Both the position numbers and the translations under genes were made by a program. Below are positions 13,833 through 20,277 of a DNA stretch of 20,277 nt, in pieces; position 1 is the stretch's first letter; each line of letters opens with the position of its first letter. The DNA is from a virus, in IMG/VR virus record IMGVR_UViG_3300021964_009108, positions 1-20,277 of that record; one strand, 5' to 3'. The notes under the pieces are model-generated. The model was not told where the DNA came from. It searched no databases and saw only the letters and a program-made list of their open reading frames with translations.

Positions 13833-14144
13833 CTATAACTCCTCAAGCACTATCGAGATCTCTGCATTGCCCGACTTCGATGCAACGAAGATCGACTCAG
13901 GACGATTCTTTCCTCGTCCGAGTCTGAGCACGATATAATTGCTTTGTGGGACTGTCATTTTATGAGTCGGGATTGCTCCTCCGTCTGTGGCCCCGTTGCG
14001 ACAGACATAGATCTCTTTTCCCTGCGCTCCGAGGCTGATCTGTGTAGCCGGAGAAGGGAGAAGAATCTCTGTCGTTGTTGTGTCTCCTGCTGTGAAGTTG
14101 TAGAATGCAGGATATACGTTTAGATTTCGAAGATCTTCGCTCAT
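13833..14144 (-). CDS. Small structural protein, possible head decoration
   Basis: This 103-aa protein is read from ATG 14144, which overlaps the scaffold stop (ATGA) and has AGGAGAC 6 nt upstream; an upstream in-frame start at 14171 lies inside the scaffold gene and is less likely. It begins MSEDLRNLNVYPAFYNFTAG and runs as beta strands (TTTEILLPSPATQISLGAQG, KEIYVCRNGATDGG, YIVLRLGRGK, ESIFVASKSGNAEISIVLEE). The layout is that of a single beta-sandwich domain. It follows the scaffold, where many phages encode capsid decoration or stabilisation proteins. The role is inferred from position and predicted fold. Confidence 0.62.
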   Translation of the reverse strand: MSEDLRNLNVYPAFYNFTAGDTTTTEILLPSPATQISLGAQGKEIYVCRNGATDGGAIPTHKMTVPQSNYIVLRLGRGKNRPESIFVASKSGNAEISIVLEEL

Positions 14145-14815
14145 GATTGTCTCCTGTTGCGATTTTTCCATGCTTGCATAACCTTGTCACGATTGGCTGC
14201 ATAAAACTCGGGATCTTTGAGAGCACGATCAAGAAAGCCCGGAGAGTCAGGAGCTGGGATTGCTCCGACGTTTGCTCTCGGAGCTGCTGCTTGTTCTCTC
14301 GGCTCAAGTGACTCTCCGAGAGACTGGAGTTGTGATGCTGTCGATGCTTCTTGCATGTCTCCAGGCTCTGCATTGTCTTCTCCGATCATTTTCAGAGCTT
14401 GCAAGTGTGGACGGATGGTTATCGGTGCTGTCTCTGGATTCTCTACTTGCTGATCAAGCCAGTCTGAGAGAGTCTGTCGCTCCTTGTCACTCTTACCTTT
14501 TTGCGCACGCTCAAAGCTCCATTCTATCGCCTCCACAAGATCGGGATCAGTCAGTCCATGCTTGGATATAGATTGGTATCGCTCGAATCGTTGCTCGGAG
14601 CTCTGGAGTCTCGTCTGCATCTCTGCGAGCTGCTGATTCAAGATGTCGACAGAAGACATTGCCTTCTCCGCTTTTGCGAGTCTGCTCTGTGCTTCTTCCA
14701 GTGCCTTCTCGGCTGTCGTTGCTCTCGTTGCTACCTTGCCGATTCTCTCTTTGATGATGTTTTCCATTTCTGATTTGAGGACATAAGTACGTCCTTCGTT
14801 TTCTATCTCTGTCAT
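14141..14815 (-). CDS. Scaffolding protein candidate
   Basis: This 224-aa protein begins MTEIENEGRTYVLKSEMENI and is dominated by coiled coil over residues 14-80 (TTAEKALEEAQSRLAKAEKA). A helical middle, an acidic and proline-rich linker (EPGDMQEASTASQLQS), and a short C-terminal basic helix (ANRDKVMQAWKNRNRRQS) follow. Coiled coil plus a basic C-terminal helix that could bind capsid protein is typical of phage scaffolds. It follows portal by 17 nt. GGAGACTACA precedes the start. No Ser-His-Asp protease domain is fused to it. Confidence 0.75.
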   Translation of the reverse strand: MTEIENEGRTYVLKSEMENIIKERIGKVATRATTAEKALEEAQSRLAKAEKAMSSVDILNQQLAEMQTRLQSSEQRFERYQSISKHGLTDPDLVEAIEWSFERAQKGKSDKERQTLSDWLDQQVENPETAPITIRPHLQALKMIGEDNAEPGDMQEASTASQLQSLGESLEPREQAAAPRANVGAIPAPDSPGFLDRALKDPEFYAANRDKVMQAWKNRNRRQS

Positions 14816-14825
14816 TGTAGTCTCC
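14816..14825 (-). promoter_or_regulatory. Ribosome-binding leader GGAGACTACA before the scaffold gene
   Basis: The minus strand reads GGAGACTACA directly before ATG 14815. This is one of four exact copies at gene starts in the window. Confidence 0.75.
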
Positions 14826-14832
14826 TATGAGG

Positions 14833-16293
14833 TTAGATTGAGTATTGAGCTCTTTCTGCTCGGATTCTCTCGAGCTCCTGCTTTGCTTCGATTGGATCAA
14901 GATCGGGATTCATGATCTGCATTGCATCGACTGGAGAGATAAGTCCTGCGCTTAATTTCTGGATGATGTCTTCTCGTTGTGCTCTCATCTCTTCCGGGGA
15001 AAGTCCGAGAGGAGTATATACGACTCTGTATCCTGTCTCGGGAAGATTGGCATTCAAAAAACGATTGCACAGCATCGCACATTTAGACAGCATCTCTTCA
15101 TCTGCTCTTCGAAAGACAGGAGCATATCTGCGCTGTGCTTCTCGCTGTCCGTCGCGTGAAATACTAAGTGCATACCCCGATCTCGGATCTCCGCTTTGTC
15201 TCAAGACTTCGGAAGAGATTCCTGCTGCTGTCGCGACTCTGTATTCATACTTTGAGATACTCTCTAATAGCTTCTCGGGATCGCTATATGTGAAAGAACC
15301 GATCAGCGGCTGTCCTTGCATGTCTGGATCTGTTTGGAACATCAAGATAGAGCTTGGATCGGTAGAGATTGCAGATCTGCGTCCTGTCAAGTCTCCCTCT
15401 AGTTGGGATAGTCCTGCAAGATGCAATCCTGCTACATACTTCTGCGGCCAGCTATTGTCTCGGACACAATGCACATAGAACGAGAAGAGGACTGCTGCTG
15501 TCAAAGAACCGTATGCAAGCTGTGCAGCGTCAAAAGCGTTAAAGAGCTGTCCTGTCTTCTCGGCATGATACAAGACGACAGGGAGAAACGGGACTCCTTC
15601 CTTGCTGCGATAGGGATATGAGTCTCCTCGCATCGCTTCATGTCCCATGTATATCTCGCTCATATCCTTTCCGACTCCTCCGGCTGGAGTAGCTTCGAAC
15701 ATGCCAAACAAAGGAGCATTCGGATCTCTGATGTCTAGAATGTCCCAAACCCAGATAGCCTCGCCATTTTCTGGATTCATTCGCAGACGTAGTTCTTGAT
15801 AATATAGAGGAATGTCGGGAGCATCTTCAGACGCTGCGCACACTACAAAGTCAGGAGAGACACAACGAAAGGACAGGCCGGGCACTCGTGCAACGTCTCC
15901 GGGAATATGAGGAGCAACGTCGACGCGCACAAACATTTCTCGAATACCGAGAGTCATCTGTTGGACCTTCTGCATGAGCTGAAAGTATCCTGCCTTTGAT
16001 ACATATCCATCACGTCCGACGAGCTCAGAGATGTCTCCTTCTCCGGTTATGTTTGGTTCTGAATGATAGAGCATCGCGAGCTGTCTTGTTACTTGCTCGA
16101 TTGCGCAAGAGGACAAGTCAGAAGGCCCAAGAGCTTCTCTTCTGTCTGTCGGCAGATGTCGGAGCAGCTCGTCTTCTAAGTCTTGCTCCCATAGTCCGGT
16201 TAGCAGTCTTCGTCTCAGTGCGGAGTGCTCCCATCTTCGTTGATCGGAGTCTGTCGGAGCTTGCGGTTTTGGCGGTACGTTGTTGATATGCAT
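14833..16293 (-). CDS. Portal protein
   Basis: This 486-aa protein overlaps the large terminase stop as TAATG. Portal forms the dodecameric ring at one capsid vertex through which DNA enters and leaves. Size and place directly after large terminase fit. Visible elements include an N-terminal helical stretch (WEHSALRRRLLTGLWEQDLE), a middle with LPVVLYHAEKTGQLFNAFDA followed by a long helix (AQLAYGSLTAAVLFSFYVHC), and the segment AAGISSEVLRQSGDPRSGYA then LSISRDGQREAQRRYAPVFR. That last part resembles the stem and clip region of phage portals. The C-terminus (GLISPVDAMQIMNPDLDPIE) is a familiar helical ending. No fused protease is present. Confidence 0.87.
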   Translation of the reverse strand: MHINNVPPKPQAPTDSDQRRWEHSALRRRLLTGLWEQDLEDELLRHLPTDRREALGPSDLSSCAIEQVTRQLAMLYHSEPNITGEGDISELVGRDGYVSKAGYFQLMQKVQQMTLGIREMFVRVDVAPHIPGDVARVPGLSFRCVSPDFVVCAASEDAPDIPLYYQELRLRMNPENGEAIWVWDILDIRDPNAPLFGMFEATPAGGVGKDMSEIYMGHEAMRGDSYPYRSKEGVPFLPVVLYHAEKTGQLFNAFDAAQLAYGSLTAAVLFSFYVHCVRDNSWPQKYVAGLHLAGLSQLEGDLTGRRSAISTDPSSILMFQTDPDMQGQPLIGSFTYSDPEKLLESISKYEYRVATAAGISSEVLRQSGDPRSGYALSISRDGQREAQRRYAPVFRRADEEMLSKCAMLCNRFLNANLPETGYRVVYTPLGLSPEEMRAQREDIIQKLSAGLISPVDAMQIMNPDLDPIEAKQELERIRAERAQYSI

Positions 16294-17714
16294 TAGTACA
16301 CCTTAATTTTTTGGGGAATCGTTGGCTTATAGTCCAGAATCGGAAGCAGTCCATATCTCAGACCGTCGATTGCGTGTCCGTAAGGATCTCGGGATCTTGC
16401 TGATTGTGTTCTTTTCATCGTCCAGCTCTGGATTGATTTTATCGTCTGCGCACATTCAGGACGAATCCAGAAATGCTTTCTTGACATGATTGCATGCAAT
16501 ATACTAGCACCAAAATACACAGAATGCCGTCCTTTTCTTGCTCGTCGTACAGTGAACGGTAGACCGCGCGGAGGATAGCCGAGAATGCTTTCGAAAGCTC
16601 TCATTAACATAATGTTACTCATTCGATACTGATCGCGGCCTCTGTGCTCTCCGTCTCCTGTCCAGATGGCAAGATTCGGATCGACTCCGTACTTTTTGAG
16701 CATCTCAAGAATCGCTTGTGCATGATGTTCGGGAGGAGCTTGTCCTGATGTATATTCTCCGAGCACGAAGATCCTCGGATTCTGAGGATCTCGCATATCG
16801 ACACAAGAGAGAATCGCGACTTGTGATCCTGGATTCGATCCATGATCAATACCGACACAGAAGCGATAGTCTCCGCCTCTCGGGACAGGTTGCGAGCTGA
16901 TCATATCTTCGGAGAAGTTTTCGAAGACGACTCCGATCGGAGCAACGTCAAAAGAGCCATTGATACGAGCTTCTCTGTCGTAAGGGAGATAGGCCTCTGT
17001 GATCTTGTCGATCTGCTCTTGTGACAGCAGGAATCCTTTCGGGAGTCCTATCGGAGTCGTTGCATCGACAGTCAAGGGAGCACGATGTGCAGATATGAGT
17101 CCTCTCTCTATCATCTCCTTGATATATGTCACGTCTACGCCACCGACTGGAGTGAGCGAGATTGCGACTGTCCCTCTCTTGCCTCCTGCGCCTCCTCGCG
17201 AAGTACGCGCGACAAGCTCGTTGAATGTAGACTGATCGACCGGCTCATCGATGCACACAAGATTTGCCGTTGCAGATGCCAATCCTAGTCCTTGATTCGC
17301 TGTTTTGATGCGAATGATTGATCCGTTTGTAAACTTGACAAGAGGAGCAAGACCGCGAAATCCTTTGCCTCTGACAAACTCGCAGCTCGGATCAAGCTCT
17401 TCTTTCGGGATCATGTCGTATAACTTCTGTTGTATCGTCCGAGATTGCTCGTGCGAGTGTGTGATGAGCCAGGCCTCTATCGGAGGAGGATCTGTTTTGT
17501 AGTGCGGATGCCGTCCGAGACAATGATAGAGTAACAGTGCGCATGTCGCTAGTGTCTTGCCGACTTGATTCCCTCCAATCAGTGCTTTGATTGGAGCTTT
17601 GTCTGCGAGATAATCACGCTGCGGAGGAGTAGGAGAGAAGTATCTCAAAGGATCATTCTCTGCTCTCTTTCGCAACCATGTCAGACGCTGCGCCATTCCT
17701 CCGAGACTATTCAT
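16293..17714 (-). CDS. Terminase large subunit
   Basis: This 473-aa packaging motor and nuclease starts in an ATGA overlap with the small membrane-protein gene; GGAGAC lies just upstream. Walker A is GGNQVGKT at residues 47-54, and Walker B with the catalytic glutamate is NLVCIDEP at 151-158. The C-terminal RNase-H-like nuclease has acidic residues at D290 (VGIDHGSN), D354 (WTGDGEHRG) and D450 (GHAIDGLRYGL). Both ATPase and nuclease sets are intact, so the protein should be functional. It acts with small terminase and portal to cut and package DNA. The packaging type (cos or pac) cannot be judged from this sequence alone. Confidence 0.95.
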   Translation of the reverse strand: MNSLGGMAQRLTWLRKRAENDPLRYFSPTPPQRDYLADKAPIKALIGGNQVGKTLATCALLLYHCLGRHPHYKTDPPPIEAWLITHSHEQSRTIQQKLYDMIPKEELDPSCEFVRGKGFRGLAPLVKFTNGSIIRIKTANQGLGLASATANLVCIDEPVDQSTFNELVARTSRGGAGGKRGTVAISLTPVGGVDVTYIKEMIERGLISAHRAPLTVDATTPIGLPKGFLLSQEQIDKITEAYLPYDREARINGSFDVAPIGVVFENFSEDMISSQPVPRGGDYRFCVGIDHGSNPGSQVAILSCVDMRDPQNPRIFVLGEYTSGQAPPEHHAQAILEMLKKYGVDPNLAIWTGDGEHRGRDQYRMSNIMLMRAFESILGYPPRGLPFTVRRARKGRHSVYFGASILHAIMSRKHFWIRPECAQTIKSIQSWTMKRTQSARSRDPYGHAIDGLRYGLLPILDYKPTIPQKIKVY

Positions 17715-18079
17715 TTGCGTCTCCAGAATAGATCAGTACAGAGTGTGCCGTCTCCTTGCTCGTTGCAGTATTGGATCATTGACATCGTGTTCTGTATATT
17801 GCTGATCTCTTCGCATTGCTTGCCGGATGTCTGCGAGTCGATTCCTCTTGAGTAGACAAGACAAGTCATCTCACGACAGAGCAGAAGTCCTTCTTGTGTC
17901 TTCGTCTGCTCAGGATTGCAGATCTCTTTGATCACGTCTAAGTCTGTCAGCTGCTTGATTACTTCTTGTTGTTTCGTTGCTGTTGTGTCTTCGATTGTTG
18001 GCTGTTTGTTCTCGAGTGCTTTTGCTCCTCCGACTCCCAAGAGGACACCTATCAAACCTGCAAGGATAATCTCTACCAT
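17711..18079 (-). CDS. Small membrane-anchored, cysteine-containing protein
   Basis: From ATG 18079 the product is 122 aa, beginning MVEIILAGLIGVLLGVGGAK, a single N-terminal hydrophobic segment of about 18 residues. A polar, mainly helical region follows, then a C-terminal part with six cysteines (EICNPEQ, LLCREMTCLVY, KQCEEIS, QYCNEQ, TLCTDLF). This is consistent with a protein anchored in the inner membrane with a disulfide-stabilised periplasmic part. An upstream start at 18124 lies deep in the previous gene and would spoil the N-terminal segment. An Rz-like spanin is one option, but there is no holin or endolysin nearby, so I make no functional call. It sits between two packaging genes, which is unusual. 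Confidence 0.6.
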   Translation of the reverse strand: MVEIILAGLIGVLLGVGGAKALENKQPTIEDTTATKQQEVIKQLTDLDVIKEICNPEQTKTQEGLLLCREMTCLVYSRGIDSQTSGKQCEEISNIQNTMSMIQYCNEQGDGTLCTDLFWRRK

Positions 18080-18384
18080 TTTGATTGATTCCTCTCGTTT
18101 ATTCTTTCGATGCACTGTATCCATGATTCTCCGTCCATATCAAAGACCAGCTTGATGTCATCTTCTTGCAATAACATGTCTTTGATGATTGCTGCAATTA
18201 GATCGTCGACTTGAAGATCTGTCACTGTCTGCTTATATATATGCAGATAGTTGCGGAGCGTTATTTTGTCTTTGTCCAGCTCCATAGTGAGCGCAGTCAC
18301 AGCAGCGTTTTTTGTCGCTACCTTGTCGAGCATATAAAGGATTTGCCCCTCTAAGGTTGTGACATCAAGATCAACGATTCTCAT
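18073..18384 (-). CDS. Hypothetical protein, 103 aa
   Basis: This product begins MRIVDLDVTTLEGQILYMLD and overlaps the methyltransferase stop as ATGA. Most of the sequence looks helical and acidic (DLQVDDLIAAIIKDMLLQED). It has no signal peptide or membrane segment. The stop overlaps the next start by 7 nt, so it is likely coupled at both ends. I recognise no family. It might regulate or assist the methyltransferase or terminase that surround it, but that is only context. Confidence 0.6.
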   Translation of the reverse strand: MRIVDLDVTTLEGQILYMLDKVATKNAAVTALTMELDKDKITLRNYLHIYKQTVTDLQVDDLIAAIIKDMLLQEDDIKLVFDMDGESWIQCIERINERNQSKW

Positions 18385-19553
18385 ACTGCATCCTCAAAGA
18401 GATTAAGCTGTGCATTCTCTCTCTTGTATTCTTCTTTTGCCCAATCAAGACGACCTTTGATTATTGGCAAGTATTCAGACGTTATCTCAATCCCGACAAA
18501 GTCGTATCCTTCAAGTATTGCTGCGCATCCTGTTGTGCCCGATCCGCAAAAAGTATCAAGAATCGTTGCTCCCTTCTGTCCTCCGATGAGTCTGCATAAC
18601 CATCTCATGAGCTTGATCGGCTTGACTGTCGGATGAAAGTTTGCAACCTCTGGAGATTCTCGTCCGTCGAATCTCTCTCCTTGTCCGTCATTCAGACACA
18701 TATTGCTCTTTGCTGTTCGTCTCTTCAGATGTTCAAGTCCTGCATCTCTCTCTGCTCTGCTCGGCTTTGCACATTGAAACAGGTTTGCGGGCCAACGGCC
18801 TTGATTGTTTTGTATGATCTCACCATTCCAATTATTGCTTTGAGTATTTCCAACCTCGTAAAAGTTTTTAGGCTTTGTTAATTTTGTTAGTGTTTGCTCT
18901 TGAGGCCCAACCCAACACGGATCACCATAACCAAAACGACAATTATCTATATTGATTGCTCCTGTCCCGTATTTCAAGACATTCTGTGCAACAGTCAATC
19001 CTTTCTCGATTGGCTTTCTAGCTAAGATTGCAGGTTCTATTGCTGGTTTGAGTGCTGTCCCGTATCCCTGCCATTTTTGCGCGTCTTTTGTTGCTGGAAT
19101 TGTTATCTCTCCCTTTTGGCCTTGATGCTTAGAATACACAATAGACTTTTTATCACTTCTTGCTATTGACTGATCTACACCAACAACCTTACGAACCGCC
19201 CCTGCCTCACGATCAATCGCTTTGCTTATATCGTGCGACTTTGGAAATCCAGAGAAGTAACACCAGTTTATCGTGTCTCGTATCTCAAAGCCTGCATCCT
19301 CAATCGCGACTCCGAGACGATGCACTGTGCGAGTCGAAGAGAATGCGATGATGTATCCTCCTGGCTTCAGTACTCGCAGACATTCTCTAGCCCAATCAAG
19401 ACCGGGGACAGAGCAGTCCCACTTCTTATTCATAAAGCCGATTCCATAAGGAGGATCAGTCACGATTGCATCGATTGAGCAAGATTCGAGCTCTTTCATT
19501 TTTTGGATGCAATCGCCTTCTAATATTTTGTAGTCTCTCAAGTCCTCCCACAT
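18381..19553 (-). CDS. DNA methyltransferase, beta class (N6-adenine or N4-cytosine)
   Basis: The 390-aa protein begins at ATG 19553, 1 nt after the small terminase stop, with AAGAAGG upstream; the in-frame ATG at 19592 lacks a ribosome site and lies within terminase. The catalytic motif IV is DPPY at residues 33-36 (DAIVTDPPYGIGF). The S-adenosylmethionine-binding motif I is DTFCGSGTTG at 333-342. The order IV then I defines the beta class. HPTVKPIKLM is a motif-X-like element. The central 200 residues carry the variable target-recognition region. No restriction nuclease is nearby, so it is an orphan enzyme that could protect phage DNA or mark packaging sites. The methylated sequence cannot be read from the protein. 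Confidence 0.92.
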   Translation of the reverse strand: MWEDLRDYKILEGDCIQKMKELESCSIDAIVTDPPYGIGFMNKKWDCSVPGLDWARECLRVLKPGGYIIAFSSTRTVHRLGVAIEDAGFEIRDTINWCYFSGFPKSHDISKAIDREAGAVRKVVGVDQSIARSDKKSIVYSKHQGQKGEITIPATKDAQKWQGYGTALKPAIEPAILARKPIEKGLTVAQNVLKYGTGAINIDNCRFGYGDPCWVGPQEQTLTKLTKPKNFYEVGNTQSNNWNGEIIQNNQGRWPANLFQCAKPSRAERDAGLEHLKRRTAKSNMCLNDGQGERFDGRESPEVANFHPTVKPIKLMRWLCRLIGGQKGATILDTFCGSGTTGCAAILEGYDFVGIEITSEYLPIIKGRLDWAKEEYKRENAQLNLFEDAV

Positions 19554-19554
19554 A

Positions 19555-20214
19555 TCAAGCCTTCTTGAGTGCAACGACATTTGAGCCGACAAGAGAATGC
19601 AGATCAGCTTGTACTCTTTGTCTCAAGATTGGAGGCAATGCAATAATCGTGTTGACGATCTCGCTCATGAGCTGCTCGTCTGTCATTCTCTCATGCGCGT
19701 CGACTGCTCCCTCTTCTGCATCGTATGCCTTCAGTGCTTGCATCATTGTCACGAGCTGTCTCTGTAATGCTGCGTATGCTTGCCATGATCCCGAGTCCTT
19801 TGCTTTTGTCATGGACTGCTTGAGCTCTGATATTTGGATGGTCAGCATGGTCCGATAATCAAGAGAGTCGGCTTTGTTCTGTGTCTCTTCTTCGACTTCG
19901 GGGATTGCGTGCTGTGCATCGTTTTTATATCCATGTCTCCGAGAGAGAAGCCACATTGCAGACTTGACATCTCCTTCCTGGATAGAGTGATTGATCGTCT
20001 CAAGCGCAGTCATTGCAGCATGAGCATCGGCAGCTCTGACATTTTCTGCGAAGGTCTTGAATAATTTTTGTGCTCTTGGCTGCTCTCCTTTCGCAATCCA
20101 TTTGTAAATTGTTGATCGTCCGACTCCGGCAACGTCTGCCGCAATCTGCATTGTCGCGCCCGCTTTGAGCGCTTTGATTATTTTGTCTTGGGTTGCTTGT
20201 AGTTTTTTGCTCAT
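19555..20214 (-). CDS. Terminase small subunit
   Basis: This 219-aa protein begins MSKKLQATQDKIIKALKAGA. Residues 9-44 form a helix-turn-helix (AADVAGVGRSTIYKWIAKGE), the DNA-binding part that recognises the packaging site. A helical middle (SAMWLLSRRHGYKND) and a coiled stretch for oligomer formation follow. The 'SAMWLLSRR...Y' pattern after the HTH is typical of small terminases. The large subunit is four genes downstream. GGAGACTACA is directly before the start. An ordinary HTH regulator is possible, but size, middle region and position favour terminase. Confidence 0.85.
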   Translation of the reverse strand: MSKKLQATQDKIIKALKAGATMQIAADVAGVGRSTIYKWIAKGEQPRAQKLFKTFAENVRAADAHAAMTALETINHSIQEGDVKSAMWLLSRRHGYKNDAQHAIPEVEEETQNKADSLDYRTMLTIQISELKQSMTKAKDSGSWQAYAALQRQLVTMMQALKAYDAEEGAVDAHERMTDEQLMSEIVNTIIALPPILRQRVQADLHSLVGSNVVALKKA

Positions 20215-20223
20215 GTAGTCTCC
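20214..20223 (-). promoter_or_regulatory. Ribosome-binding leader GGAGACTACA before small terminase
   Basis: The minus strand reads GGAGACTACATG, so the last A of the repeated 10-mer is the A of the start codon, the shortest spacing of the four copies. The remaining 54 nt to the window edge are AT-rich and contain no clear promoter that I can support. Confidence 0.75.
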
Positions 20224-20277
20224 AATATTTTTTGAAAAAAATCTGCACGTTTCTCTAAAAGGCCGCGGTACGCGCAG

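Noticed and set aside
19554-19592. Longer N-terminus of the methyltransferase from ATG 19592
   Set aside because: No ribosome site; it would overlap small terminase by 38 nt, while ATG 19553 has AAGAAGG and follows the stop by 1 nt.
20224-20277. Promoter or terminator before small terminase
   Set aside because: AT-rich runs are present, but I see no paired stem with T-tract and no convincing -35/-10 pair; the window ends too soon to judge.

Overview
This window is a contiguous block of a tailed-phage (Caudoviricetes, siphovirus-type) genome, either a free phage or a prophage. Nearly every gene lies on the minus strand, so transcription runs from the right edge to the left edge. Genes are packed with TAATG or ATGA start/stop overlaps. 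I see no host chromosomal genes, tRNAs, integrase or CRISPR array. A DUF5824-like protein, an 'AxGLSVKExVRV' fibre module and small stand-alone beta-rich structural proteins recall uncultured aquatic and marine phages. That ecological guess is inference; the host cannot be named.

Layout in transcription order. (1) Packaging, 20214 to 16293: small terminase, a beta-class DNA methyltransferase, two small unknown proteins (one with a membrane anchor), and large terminase. (2) Head, 16293 to 9932: portal, coiled-coil scaffold candidate, two small beta-rich structural candidates, and a 576-aa fibre protein built from 31 decapeptide repeats. A strong terminator follows, then a promoter next to a striking array of DnaA-box-like 9-mers, then the DUF5824-like gene. 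A second promoter precedes the major capsid protein. (3) Connector, 9840 to 7520: a conserved-looking 219-aa protein, an easily missed 46-aa gene, a 108-aa beta-rich protein, a head-tail adaptor candidate and a tail terminator candidate. (4) Tail, 7507 to 1: tail tube, a tail assembly chaperone pair with a canonical -1 frameshift site (A AAU UUU), a gp10-like protein, tape measure, a 1095-aa tail-tip protein with sialidase-type Asp boxes, and the start of another tail gene cut by the window edge. No separate prohead protease is visible.

The most unusual parts are non-coding. Just after the capsid gene, four mutually complementary segments can form either an intrinsic terminator or structures that hide the ribosome-binding site of the next gene. 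The same leader sequence, GGAGACTACA, precedes four separate genes. Upstream of the DUF5824-like gene, five copies of TTATACACA sit at 11-bp steps inside a 10-bp inverted repeat, next to a promoter whose 14-bp core recurs at the capsid promoter. Together these suggest that the capsid region is separately controlled and may also hold a replication or regulatory element.
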